DNA of 21,911 nucleotides from UBA4736 sp002404015. GTDB taxonomy: Bacteria > Chloroflexota > Dormibacteria > Dormibacterales > Dormibacteraceae. How positions within the stretch are numbered: position 1 is the stretch's first letter; every line of letters begins with the position of its first letter. Below the pieces are notes generated by a model. That model saw nothing but the letters and a program-made list of their open reading frames with translations. It searched no databases and was not told where the DNA came from. Position numbers and translations under genes: made by a program. Below, piece by piece: positions 1 through 7,153 of the stretch. The stretch spans positions 1-21,911 of the forward strand of contig DAIOCN010000036.1 of NCBI GenBank assembly GCA_036747295.1, written 5' to 3'.

Positions 1-45
1 ACTATGGCCTGAGACACCCTTCCGCTATGGGTTGAACTCAGACAC

Positions 46-67
46 CTCCCGGCCCTCCGGCCGGGAG
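46..67. other. Perfect GC-rich hairpin
   Basis: CTCCCGGCC and GGCCGGGAG form a 9-bp perfect stem around a 4-base loop (CTCC). No T-run follows on either strand, so it is terminator-like but not a canonical intrinsic terminator. It may end transcription of a gene lying left of the window. Confidence 0.4.
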
Positions 68-261
68 TCGAACCCGAGGCCAGCCGGACCCGTCCCTGGC
101 TCGAACCTCGGGTGGGGCGTCAGCAGCATGGTTCGAAGAGCGTCCACTAGGGGAGCCAAATTCCGAACTCAGGCAGCCTTCAGCCGTCGCGTTGGTTGGC
201 GCGAATGCTCACAGACGCCCGGCGGATCAACCTGAGCGTGGCCGGAGGAGTAGATTCGCCA

Positions 262-408
262 ATGCACATGGAAACGAACGTGGTCAAGGCGCAAGTCGCG
301 GACACGGTGCAGGTTGCGGAGAAGCTGGACTTCAAGGCGCAGATCGCCGAGAAGGTCAGCGTCGTTGCCAAGTTCGCCGATAACGTGCACACGCAAAGGT
401 TGTCCTGA
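262..408 (+). CDS. Small hypothetical protein with internal repeat
   Basis: A 48-residue frame starting at ATG 262 and ending TGA 406-408. A strong Shine-Dalgarno GGAGGAG at 244-250 lies 11 nt before the ATG; a second ATG at 268 is also possible. Its composition is unlike the Arg/Gly-rich spurious frames around it. It contains two similar 16-residue blocks, KAQVADTVQVAEKLDF and KAQIAEKVSVVAKFAD, with regularly spaced Val/Ile/Ala, as in an amphipathic strand or helix repeat. There is no signal peptide or membrane segment. I recognise no family and assign no function. It lies about 250 bp upstream of the tRNA-Arg remnant, so it may belong to whatever integrated there. The ribosome-binding site and repeat argue for a real gene; the short length and lack of known homologues argue for caution. 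Confidence 0.42.
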   Translation: MHMETNVVKAQVADTVQVAEKLDFKAQIAEKVSVVAKFADNVHTQRLS

Positions 409-656
409 CCCCGAGACAACGCGAGCCCAGCCTACCTTCATCGCGAGGGCGGCGCTGCGGCACTGACCCTGCTAGTGCACTGTGCGCCCGCCCTGGATCC
501 CCGCGCAGCCGAGCTGCAAGCGACCGGATTCGATCTTAGCCACAGGGCGATTTGCGGCGATTGTAAGGACACCAAGCGGTTCCTGTCCCCCAGCGGCATT
601 CTGAAGGCAGTCGGTGCTGTTGAATTCAAAATCAAGCTCGACAGCCGGAGAGATCA

Positions 657-711
657 GAGCAACTGCCTTCTAAGCAGTTGGTCGGGGGTTCGAATCCTCC
701 GCGGGGCACCA
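657..711 (+). pseudogene. Truncated tRNA-Arg(TCT), 3' half; probable attachment site
   Basis: Visible parts: the D-stem 3' strand GAGC (657-660); anticodon stem ACTGC/GCAGT (662-666, 674-678) with loop CTTCTAA, giving anticodon TCT; a short variable region (679-683); T-arm GGGGG-TTCGAAT-CCTCC (684-700); acceptor 3' strand GCGGGGC (701-707); discriminator A and an encoded CCA (709-711). No GCCCCGC-like acceptor 5' strand or D-arm 5' strand exists upstream; the nearest GCTC would need a D-loop of about 18 nt. The 3' half is therefore intact and the 5' half replaced. That is the usual relic left at one end of an element integrated in a tRNA gene, which would place the element to the left. It could also be simple decay of a tRNA gene. 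It should not be functional. Confidence 0.75.
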
Positions 712-738
712 CACTCACCCAACGTTGAGTTCACCGTT

Positions 739-773
739 GAGAGGAGGCGGCCGCTCCGGCGGCCGCCCCTCTC
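739..773. terminator. Strong hairpin, probable terminator
   Basis: A 9-bp stem (746-754 with 759-767) closed by a TCCG loop, then a bulged A at 745 and six more pairs (739-744 with 768-773). It sits 28 nt past the tRNA remnant and 13 nt past the stop of the minus-strand dehydrogenase gene at 787, so it could stop transcription from both sides. No T-run follows. Confidence 0.6.
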
Positions 774-786
774 ACGACGCCAGAAG

Positions 787-2688
787 CTAGGTCCGCGAGC
801 TCCGCGAGATCTTCCAGATGGTTCCTGTGAATGGCATCTGGACCAGCGGAGCGTCGGCCGCGCTCTTGAACATGGACTTGGGATCGCTCTGGCCGAAGTC
901 ACGGACGGCTCCGTAGTCGACCAGGTAGAGAGCCCCGTCAGGACCGAAGATGGCCATGCCGGGCCGGTTGATGCCGCGGATGCCGGTCGGGCCTTCGGTG
1001 AAGGCCTGGTCCGCACCGCCACCGGTGCAGACGGGCGTGCCGTCGGCGAGCCAGGTCTGGTTGGCCTGGATGCAGTTGTAGGCGAAGCGCTGCAGCGTCA
1101 CCTGGAGCGGCTGTCCCGGGCGGCTGAAGTTGACCAGCTGGATGTCGTGGCCCTCTTCGGGGATGCCGTTGGCCGGGGAGAAGCCGAAGTCCCCCTCGCG
1201 CGCCACCAGGGCCGCGCCGCGGCGGACTATGCCTGTCACGAAGGAGTTGGGCGCGAAGTCCGCACCCACGACCGCCACATCCGCCGGTTCGTTGGCGATG
1301 GGTGCTATGGGCTGCTGCGGCGGGAAGCTCAGCAGAGGCCGGACCGGGATGCTGTTGTGCGCCTTGAGGCAGGCGATCTCGGCCGGCGTGCCCGGCGTTG
1401 TGGTCGGGCAGACGTCGTCAGCGGGGCCGCCCTGCGGATTGAACACGGCCTGCGTGGAGGCCAGGGCGCCGAAGCGGTCAGGCCAACCGTGGTAGTCGGG
1501 AGATCCGTTGGCGTTCAATTGCGCCAGCGCGAGCCGGTCGGGCGCTCCGTTGGTCGGCCGCGCGCCGCGCTCGTCCTCGCCGTTCTCCGTGACGAAGAGA
1601 CCGCCCTGCAGGGCATGGTCCTGAGGTGCGAAGCGGATCCCGAAGGGGTTGCGATAGCCCCAGGAGTAGGGCTGCATGGTGGCCAGCGGGTTGCTGATCT
1701 TCGCCCGCATGATCGCGCCCGTGCACACGTGCATTCCGTCGGCCGCGCCCGTGAAGGCGGGCACGGTGGCGCCGGGCTGCGCCGTGCCATGGGCAGAGTA
1801 CCCGCTAGTCAGGTGGCCGTCGCCGGAGTCGAACGTGTTGTTGCTCAGCACGATGTCCTGGCAGGGGATGTCGTGCTGGTGCGCTCCGTTTGCGTTGTCG
1901 TGGCCGACGACGCCCGAATTGGTGGCGGAGCCCTGCGACCAGTAGATCCAGCCGTTCTTGACCAGGATCTCCTCGGTCGGATGGTCGCCGGTGGGCAGGT
2001 GGTTGATGAAGGTCCTGACGGAGTTGCCGGCGATGTCCACCGTCACCAGGCGCGAGCTGTTGTTGGACGCCGAGCCCGCGGGAGCGCCGCCGTCGGTGCC
2101 CTGGTTGGAGTCGCTGGCGAAGAGCTTGCCTCTCCCGTCCTCACCCGGCTGATAGGCGAGGCCGATGGCCGGGCCGTTGACCTGGAAGCTGCCGTTGCTG
2201 GAGCCCGGCTTTCCGATCGGGCCGCCCACCATGTTGCCCGCTTTGTCCAGGACCAGGACGTCCGGGGTTAAGGGGTTGTTGGAATTGCTCGGCCCGCCAT
2301 AGGCCACGGAATTCGGGCTGTTGCATCTCCCCGGCAGTCCGGAACCGGACTCCATGACCGCCACCTTGAAGTTGTTCTTGTCGCCGATGAACGCGATCGA
2401 GGTCGGGAAGTTGAGGTCGCGCGCGAAGAGGGACACCTTGTAGCCCTTGGGCACGATGATGTCCTGCCCGTTTCCGGGGTTGTAAGGCACATCCTCACCC
2501 GGGCAGGTCGCGTTGCAGCGGTTCGACCCGGGCACGGTGGGCGCGCAGTTCATCATCACGACGCGAGCTGCGGCCACGGCCGCAGGGGCACCTTGCGTGG
2601 CGCCGGTCACCCCTCCTGGTAACAGCCCGGCAGCCAATGCGAGGGCGCCGAAGAACGCGAACAAACGAATTCTTGGCCCAGCTTTCAT
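787..2688 (-). CDS. Secreted glucose/sorbosone dehydrogenase-like protein
   Basis: 633 residues. A signal peptide covers about residues 1-30 (basic KAGPRIR, hydrophobic core, then VTGA). The mature part looks like the PQQ-type glucose/sorbosone dehydrogenase (GSDH) beta-propeller: GYKVSLFARDLNFPTSIAF near residues 82-100, YSWGYRNPFGIRFAP in the middle, and GPDGALYLVDYG near the C-terminus. These are the usual blade signatures of soluble, exported sugar or aldose dehydrogenases and related NHL-like propellers. It probably acts outside the membrane; the substrate and whether PQQ is bound cannot be told. The start is ATG 2686-2688 with a GAGGGG ribosome-binding site about 9 nt upstream. It is monocistronic, followed by the hairpin at 739-773. 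No PQQ biosynthesis genes are in the window. An alternative is a non-catalytic propeller. Confidence 0.75.
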   Translation of the reverse strand: MKAGPRIRLFAFFGALALAAGLLPGGVTGATQGAPAAVAAARVVMMNCAPTVPGSNRCNATCPGEDVPYNPGNGQDIIVPKGYKVSLFARDLNFPTSIAFIGDKNNFKVAVMESGSGLPGRCNSPNSVAYGGPSNSNNPLTPDVLVLDKAGNMVGGPIGKPGSSNGSFQVNGPAIGLAYQPGEDGRGKLFASDSNQGTDGGAPAGSASNNSSRLVTVDIAGNSVRTFINHLPTGDHPTEEILVKNGWIYWSQGSATNSGVVGHDNANGAHQHDIPCQDIVLSNNTFDSGDGHLTSGYSAHGTAQPGATVPAFTGAADGMHVCTGAIMRAKISNPLATMQPYSWGYRNPFGIRFAPQDHALQGGLFVTENGEDERGARPTNGAPDRLALAQLNANGSPDYHGWPDRFGALASTQAVFNPQGGPADDVCPTTTPGTPAEIACLKAHNSIPVRPLLSFPPQQPIAPIANEPADVAVVGADFAPNSFVTGIVRRGAALVAREGDFGFSPANGIPEEGHDIQLVNFSRPGQPLQVTLQRFAYNCIQANQTWLADGTPVCTGGGADQAFTEGPTGIRGINRPGMAIFGPDGALYLVDYGAVRDFGQSDPKSMFKSAADAPLVQMPFTGTIWKISRSSRT

Positions 2689-2815
2689 AGGCCTATCCCC
2701 CTCAGCCGCACCGGCGAGTTCGCGAAGGGCGTCCTACGGTCGCCAGCGCGTTCCCTCGTCCTAGCACCTTTCGGAATCGCGGTCCACCCACTCAAAGTTG
2801 CTGCTTGGCGAGGTC

Positions 2816-2821
2816 TAACCT
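2816..2821 (+). promoter_or_regulatory. -10 hexamer TAACCT
   Basis: TAACCT fits TANNNT and ends 7 nt before ATG 2829. Transcription would therefore begin at or next to the start codon, giving a leaderless mRNA. No Shine-Dalgarno lies at usable distance, which favours ATG 2829 over the TTG at 2805. Confidence 0.45.
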
Positions 2822-2828
2822 ATCCGCC

Positions 2829-3405
2829 ATGCGGGGGGAGAGCCGACGCGCCGTGGCGACCGCGGTGGCGCTCGGGCTGCTGGTCGGCGGGCTCGCCGGC
2901 TACGTCATCCGGGGCGCCGGCGCATCGCCGCAGGGGGCCGCCGGGCCAGGCGCAGCAGACGCGGACGTCCAGACTGACCCAAGGTTCCTCGTCGTGCAGG
3001 CCCAGGACGTGCCCGCCGACTACAGCGTGTACGCTGACCCGAACCCGGCCGACCCCGGACACACCAATCCGACGCACCAGTACGCTGTGGCAATGACGCA
3101 GAAGGGCGTCCCCGCCTACCTGGCCGAGTCGGGGGTCAACCTGTACGCCTCACGAGCGCTGACCGGCGCGGCGCTCAAGACCATGCTCTCGCTGGGCAGC
3201 TTCGGTGCCGAGCTGCCCCTGCACGGCACCCTCGGCGAGGAGGCGCACCTCTTCGCCGCCAAGGACCAGGGGGTGGTGGCCGCCAGCCTACTCTGGCGCG
3301 ATCGGAACGCCGGCGGCTGAAGTAGACAGGATCGCCCGCGGCAACGCGTACGACAACGCCCTGTCGCTGGCGACTGTGGTCGAGGGCCGCATCCGCGCCG
3401 GCTAG
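2829..3405 (+). pseudogene. Membrane-anchored hypothetical protein, frameshifted
   Basis: The first frame runs from ATG 2829 to TGA 3318-3320 (163 residues). It has a short basic N-terminus and one hydrophobic anchor (AVATAVALGLLVGGLAGYVI), then an exported domain. The protein-like sequence does not stop there: in the next frame, 3316-3405 reads AEVDRIARGNAYDNALSLAT and on to EGRIRAG and a TAG. Removing a single base from the GC-rich stretch 3309-3317 joins the two parts into one product of about 191 residues. So there is a one-base insertion, either a real mutation or an assembly or sequencing error. I do not recognise the family. The exported part contains PRFLVVQAQDVPADYSVYA and a region mentioning neither enzyme motifs nor metal-binding clusters. 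It lies divergent from the dehydrogenase, 140 bp away. Confidence 0.55.
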
Positions 3406-3453
3406 ACTCGGATGAGTTGGGGCTTCGGTTCTGGGACGTGCTGAACTCACGCA

Positions 3454-3468
3454 CTCCGCGGGGCACCA
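3454..3468 (+). repeat. Second copy of tRNA-Arg 3' tail (15 bp)
   Basis: CTCCGCGGGGCACCA is identical to 697-711, the T-stem end, acceptor strand and CCA of the tRNA-Arg remnant. The flanks do not match: no T-loop (TTCGAAT) precedes this copy, and it is followed by ATTTTT. As a direct repeat 2.76 kb from the first copy it may be an attachment-site remnant. A chance match is unlikely at this length but not excluded. Confidence 0.5.
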
Positions 3469-3485
3469 TTTTTGTCTTGTTTCAA

Positions 3486-4928
3486 TCAGGTGGATGTCAG
3501 GACCGCGACCTCGTAGCCGGCCAGCCTCAGCTGGCCGCCGTTCCAGGCTGACGACCTTGGCTGATCGCGGCCCGTTCCGAGGCGCGTCAATCTCATGTGC
3601 TGGGGGAGGCCTTCGAGATTGATGGCCAGGGCTCGTCCGGAACCGTCGTGCGCGGTGTCGATGGCGCGATTGACGATGACCACGTCGACCCGACCCGCTG
3701 ACCGGCGGACGGCGAGCACGTCAACGTCCGGTGTGCCGGACGTCGCGACCAAGCGTTCCGAGCCGGGAACCAGGCTGGCCCTGAGGGTGGCGTCCCGCCA
3801 GTACGCCGGGTAGGGCCGGCCCTGCCGGTCCACCATCCCGAACTGGGGCGCCTTGTCGAACGCGAACTGATGGACGAGGGGGATCCCCAACCGGGCCAGC
3901 TGGATGAACGCCTCGGCCCCGAAGCTGACGCCCAGGGCACCCCCGGGCCGGCCCCGGGGATCCGGCTTGAGGTAGTAGGAGTCGACGTTCAGCTCGGTCA
4001 CCCAGACCGGGATCGCGCCGGCGGCCGCCTGGACAGCGGCGATGCCGGCGACCAGCCCGTCGAGGCCTGGCTCACTGCTGTCTCCGCGCCAGATCGTCAG
4101 GTCCGTGGCGGTGTTGACCCCTATCGCGTAGGCGTGGACCGAGACGGCCGCAGGCCGGACCGGCGCCGCGAGCAGGGCCTGGATGTAAGCGACCGCCCGC
4201 TCGTTGGCTCCCGAGGTGGCGGGTCCCACCAGTCGCAGCGAAGGGTCGACGGCAAGCATCTGGCGGGCGGCCGAGTCCCAGAGCCGGCGGTACTGCGGGA
4301 CTGTCAGGGCCGGGCCGCCGTTGGCGTCCCGGCAGGGAGTCTCGCCCGATTGGTCAGGTTCGTTCCAGATCTCCCAGCTGTCGATGCGGTGGCGCGTGCC
4401 GAACGGGTTCTGCTTCAGGCCTTCCGGAGTGGTTGTCGCTCCCAGGTTGAAATAGGCCACCAGCGAGGCCAGGTAGGCCCCGAAATCGTCGAATGCCGTC
4501 GCGTTGAGCTGGCCTGGCGATTGGAAGATCGCGCAGGTCCACATCCACTGCGGCGCGTAGCGGACGTTGAGGATCGGCGGCGAGCCGGACTGGTATGCCA
4601 GGTCGACCAGGCCGTCGAGCGGGGCGAAGTTCCAGTGAGCGCGGTCGCGGCCGCCGGGCAGCAGCTCTTCGCCGTCGAAACCGGCGTGGATGCGGGGGCT
4701 CGGCGGTGCCAGGCGCGCGAAGGCCTGTCGAGACTTGGCCGGCCTCAGCGAGGAGTCCAGCTGGGTGCTGAGCTCGCTGGCCAGGTGACCCTCCACCTGG
4801 TCGGCGTTGATCGTGACCGCGACCTGGGGCAGGGGGGCGGGGGGTGCCGGCGCCGCCTGCTGCTGGCAGGCGCCCGCGAGCAGCCAGGCGATGAGAAGGC
4901 TGAGGGCCGCCGCCGGCTTTCGGGACAC
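3486..4928 (-). CDS. GH39-like glycoside hydrolase lipoprotein
   Basis: 480 residues. The N-terminus is a lipoprotein-type signal (hydrophobic stretch, then LLAGAC, Cys21), followed by a Gln/Ala/Pro linker. The catalytic part reads as a clan GH-A TIM barrel: SWEIWNEPD carries the general acid/base Glu190 in the NEP motif, and VWVTELNVDSYYL carries the candidate nucleophile Glu312. The C-terminal quarter looks like a beta-sandwich. This matches GH39 and neighbouring families (beta-xylosidase, alpha-iduronidase type); the sugar is not predictable. It should act on oligosaccharides at the outer face of the membrane. The start is GTG 4926-4928. No Shine-Dalgarno is present, but TACGCT ends exactly 7 nt upstream, so it is probably leaderless. 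The lipobox is imperfect (Ala at -3). Confidence 0.75.
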   Translation of the reverse strand: MSRKPAAALSLLIAWLLAGACQQQAAPAPPAPLPQVAVTINADQVEGHLASELSTQLDSSLRPAKSRQAFARLAPPSPRIHAGFDGEELLPGGRDRAHWNFAPLDGLVDLAYQSGSPPILNVRYAPQWMWTCAIFQSPGQLNATAFDDFGAYLASLVAYFNLGATTTPEGLKQNPFGTRHRIDSWEIWNEPDQSGETPCRDANGGPALTVPQYRRLWDSAARQMLAVDPSLRLVGPATSGANERAVAYIQALLAAPVRPAAVSVHAYAIGVNTATDLTIWRGDSSEPGLDGLVAGIAAVQAAAGAIPVWVTELNVDSYYLKPDPRGRPGGALGVSFGAEAFIQLARLGIPLVHQFAFDKAPQFGMVDRQGRPYPAYWRDATLRASLVPGSERLVATSGTPDVDVLAVRRSAGRVDVVIVNRAIDTAHDGSGRALAINLEGLPQHMRLTRLGTGRDQPRSSAWNGGQLRLAGYEVAVLTST

Positions 4929-4935
4929 GCCGGCG

Positions 4936-4941
4936 AGCGTA
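4936..4941 (-). promoter_or_regulatory. -10 hexamer TACGCT
   Basis: Read on the minus strand, TACGCT (TANNNT) is followed by exactly 7 nt (CGCCGGC) and then the GTG start of the glycosidase. The spacing is the same as at 2816-2821 and suggests a leaderless mRNA. Confidence 0.45.
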
Positions 4942-4974
4942 CACCGAGCCCGCGGGCCACCTGAGCCGGCAAGC

Positions 4975-5005
4975 GAGAGCCCGGAACACAGTGTCCCGGG
5001 CTCTC
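4975..5005 (-). terminator. Hairpin downstream of small secreted protein gene
   Basis: GAGAGCCCGG (4975-4984) pairs with CCGGGCTCTC (4996-5005): ten perfect pairs around an 11-base loop. It lies about 30 nt past the stop of the minus-strand gene at 5034 and before the promoter of the glycosidase, so it probably separates the two units. There is no T-run. Confidence 0.55.
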
Positions 5006-5033
5006 CATAGGGGAGGGAAAAGCGAGATTCGGG

Positions 5034-5297
5034 CTAGTTGGTGCCCACCGTCGGGGTGCCGGCCTGCCCCGGCGTCTCAGCCGGATCGGCCGCTTCAGCC
5101 GCTTCGGCCGCCTCAGCCGGCTCGGCGGCGTCGGGCTTCTCGGCGCCCGGCGCCGCGGGCGCGGTCACCGGCGGCTTGGTGGCTGGTGACGAGGCGGCGG
5201 TCGTCGCACTGAATCCGACGACCGACGCGTACATGACGCCCACGGCCAGGGCGGCCGGGACGGCGGCGAAGGCGAGCTTGCGCTTGAAGTTCTGCAT
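5034..5297 (-). CDS. Small secreted Ala/Pro/Glu-rich protein
   Basis: 87 residues. A basic N-terminus (MQNFKRK) and hydrophobic segment (LAFAAVPAALAVGVMYASVV) form a signal peptide or single anchor. The rest is low-complexity, with Pro/Ala stretches and repeats of the unit AEAAEAAEAAD. It is probably disordered and lies outside the membrane. The ATG at 5295-5297 has a clear ribosome-binding site GAGGAA with 5-nt spacing, so it is very likely translated. I recognise no family. A cell-surface spacer is a guess from composition only. Confidence 0.6.
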   Translation of the reverse strand: MQNFKRKLAFAAVPAALAVGVMYASVVGFSATTAASSPATKPPVTAPAAPGAEKPDAAEPAEAAEAAEAADPAETPGQAGTPTVGTN

Positions 5298-5319
5298 CTA
5301 GGTTCCTCGAGTGGCTTTC

Positions 5320-5339
5320 GGCGCCCAGCTCGGGGCGCC
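5320..5339 (-). other. 5'-leader hairpin upstream of RBS
   Basis: GGCGCCC (5320-5326) pairs with GGGCGCC (5333-5339), a 7-bp perfect stem with a 6-base loop. It lies 11 nt upstream of the GAGGAA ribosome-binding site of the small secreted protein gene. If transcribed it would sit in the 5' leader and could stabilise the mRNA or tune translation. Confidence 0.35.
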
Positions 5340-5472
5340 CGTGCACCAAGGTTGGCCGCCCGCCCTGAACCCTTGCTAAAACGAGTCGCCGACCCCTTTT
5401 AGATCTCGAGCGGCGGCCGGCCGCCGGAATCGGCAAGCTGGATTCATATGTTGGGTCGGGCGGTCCTACGCG

Positions 5473-7101
5473 CTACCACTCACTGGCGTTCCGCATGGCC
5501 GCCGTCCTGGCGTCGGGGTCGTAGATCGTGCGATAGAAGGGCTCTGCCCAGAGCCTGGTCGTCCGGGATGGCCGGATCCGCGGATGCGGCCTCACGCGCA
5601 TGGGGGGATGCTCCCCGCGCGAACCGCCCGAATGCCAGCGCTCCAGTTCCTCGGCGGCCTCCCGGAACCGCGCCACGCCCTCAACCGGATCGAGTAGGTC
5701 TCGATCGTTGCCGTCCGCGCGGCCGAGATGCTCCCGCCAGAGCCGCAGCCGCAGGTCGCGGGCATACGTGCGCGCTCCGTCACCCAGGCCCGCGGGATCG
5801 GTGGGTTCCCGCGGATCGCGCTCCTCGTCCATCACGGCACACGCGATCTCGGAGTCATGGGACCACGATCTCCGGTTGAAGTTGTCGGACCCGACAGAGG
5901 TCCAGACGTCGTCGATCACGCAGACCTTGGCGTGGACGTACACCGGAACTCCAAGCCGGTTCTCGACGTCGAAGATGGCGACGCGGTCGCCGCCGGCATC
6001 GAGCAGTGCCTTCACCGCCTGCTCCCTGCCCACCTGGTTCGGCGGTAGTGACAGCTTGCCCGCCTGGTCGAAGTACCTGGGGACGACCGCTATCAGGCGC
6101 AGCTGACGGTTTGAGGTCAGAGCCTCGACGAAGGGCTCCATCACCTCCTTCGACCAGAGGAACTGGTCTTCGATGTAGATGAGCCGGCGAGCGCGCAGGA
6201 GCGCTTTCCGATAGCCGCGAGCGATGCTCCGTTCGCCCTGAGGGGCGAACGGGTAGCCCCCTGGACGGCGGGCGTACGTGCGCAGCACCTGGACCGAGTG
6301 GGTTCCCCGAGCCGGCGGGTCTGACGGCATCGGCGGCAGTGCGCTAGCCCTGCGGTACGAATGGCCCAGTAGGTCATGCAGGATCCCGACTGGATCTTTG
6401 CTGAGCGGACCTGGATCCGCCCAGCGCTCGCGGAAGCTGAAGTCCAGGTCACCGACGGCCGGGCCTTCGATCGCGACCTGGACGTCGTGCCAGGGAGGCG
6501 TCTTCCCGAACACCGGAGGCATCGGCTGGCACTGTGGATCACCGAGGTGATCGTCATCGTCGCGACGGCTGTGGCAGAGGTCGATGCCGCCGACGAAGGC
6601 GACGTCCGCGGCGGGCCCGCCCCCGTGGCGGATGACAACGAGCTTCTGGTGGTGTGAGCCGCCGAGTCGCACGCGCTGGTCTAGGAGCACCTCGCCCCCG
6701 GCCGCATTCACAACCGCGCCGAGGTGGCGGTTCTCCTTGGCGCTGAATCCGAGCCGGTCCGCGTGCGACCGCCAGACCAGCCCCTTGACGCTCACCCCGC
6801 GCCGCGCCGCGGCGCAGAGGACCGTCCCGATCTCCGTCTCGGGGCCGTCTCCTAGCCGCTGGTCGGGATCGCCGCGCCAGTCGGTGAAATACAGGCCGTC
6901 GCCCGCCCCCAGCTCAGTTATGGCGTCGAGCAAGCGGCGAAAGTAGGTCGCGCCGTGAACCAGGGTCTCAACCCTGTTGCCGGTGGTCCAGGCAGCCCCG
7001 TCCGGATGCCGCCTGTCGACCTCTGTGAAGTCGTTGCCCCGCTCGGAGCCCGTGAGAAACCAGTCCTCGAGGGGGCCCACCGGTGGCTCATCGGGCGGCA
7101 T
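5473..7101 (-). CDS. Phospholipase D-superfamily protein
   Basis: 542 residues with the two HKD-type motifs of the PLD superfamily. The first, near residues 148-175, is GGSHHQKLVVI followed by AFVGGIDL (His151, Lys153, with a small insertion before the Asp). The second is the perfect VYVHAKVCVIDD (His390, Lys392, Asp397) followed by GSDNFNRRS. The domain layout fits the phospholipase D/cardiolipin-synthase-like group that acts on phosphodiester bonds of phospholipids. There is no signal peptide or membrane segment, so it may be a cytosolic or peripheral enzyme. The start is ATG 7099-7101, with TAACCT 10 nt upstream on the same strand and no ribosome-binding site. It is divergent from the DUF1206 gene, 52 nt away. 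The next loci on that side are also envelope or lipid genes. Confidence 0.85.
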   Translation of the reverse strand: MPPDEPPVGPLEDWFLTGSERGNDFTEVDRRHPDGAAWTTGNRVETLVHGATYFRRLLDAITELGAGDGLYFTDWRGDPDQRLGDGPETEIGTVLCAAARRGVSVKGLVWRSHADRLGFSAKENRHLGAVVNAAGGEVLLDQRVRLGGSHHQKLVVIRHGGGPAADVAFVGGIDLCHSRRDDDDHLGDPQCQPMPPVFGKTPPWHDVQVAIEGPAVGDLDFSFRERWADPGPLSKDPVGILHDLLGHSYRRASALPPMPSDPPARGTHSVQVLRTYARRPGGYPFAPQGERSIARGYRKALLRARRLIYIEDQFLWSKEVMEPFVEALTSNRQLRLIAVVPRYFDQAGKLSLPPNQVGREQAVKALLDAGGDRVAIFDVENRLGVPVYVHAKVCVIDDVWTSVGSDNFNRRSWSHDSEIACAVMDEERDPREPTDPAGLGDGARTYARDLRLRLWREHLGRADGNDRDLLDPVEGVARFREAAEELERWHSGGSRGEHPPMRVRPHPRIRPSRTTRLWAEPFYRTIYDPDARTAAMRNASEW

Positions 7102-7111
7102 CGCGCGACTC

Positions 7112-7147
7112 AGGTTACGGCGATGGTTTCGCGTCGAGGCTCATAGT
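7112..7147. promoter_or_regulatory. Divergent promoter region, PLD / DUF1206
   Basis: Minus strand: TAACCT (7117-7112) is followed by 10 nt and the ATG of the PLD gene. Plus strand: CATAGT (7142-7147), one mismatch to TANNNT, is followed by 6 nt and ATG 7154. Neither gene has a Shine-Dalgarno, so both mRNAs look leaderless or have leaders of only a few bases. Confidence 0.35.
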
Positions 7148-7153
7148 CGTGAT

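Larger units (their letters stand above)
1..656. other. Gene-poor left end
   Basis: Apart from the hairpin at 46-67 and the small protein candidate at 262-408, I see no convincing gene on either strand. The other open frames are Arg/Gly/Ala-rich translations typical of GC-rich non-coding frames. The stretch ends at a truncated tRNA-Arg, so it may be the tail of an integrated element that extends left of the window. No integrase, transposase or plasmid gene is visible to confirm that. Confidence 0.4.

Noticed and set aside
40..125. Minus-strand TTCGACT and TTCGAGC loops resembling tRNA T-arms
   Set aside because: One has a T-stem of about five pairs, but no acceptor stem, anticodon arm or CCA can be built around either loop.
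475..2271. Long plus-strand open frame (598 codons)
   Set aside because: It lies opposite the GSDH-like gene, which has a signal peptide, ribosome-binding site and family motifs. The plus-strand translation is rich in Arg, Gly, Val and Asp with no recognisable domain, and it runs through the tRNA remnant and the terminator.
3340..3468. Possible tmRNA ending at the second CCA, with NAYDNALSLA as a tag-like peptide
   Set aside because: No T-loop precedes the acceptor-like tail, no 5' GGGGC-type partner with tRNA-like pairing is found, and the peptide is better explained as the frameshifted end of the protein at 2829.
3870..4964. 364-codon plus-strand frame opposite the GH39-like gene
   Set aside because: The minus strand carries the lipoprotein signal and both catalytic Glu motifs; the plus-strand product is Arg/Gly/Asp-rich with no features.
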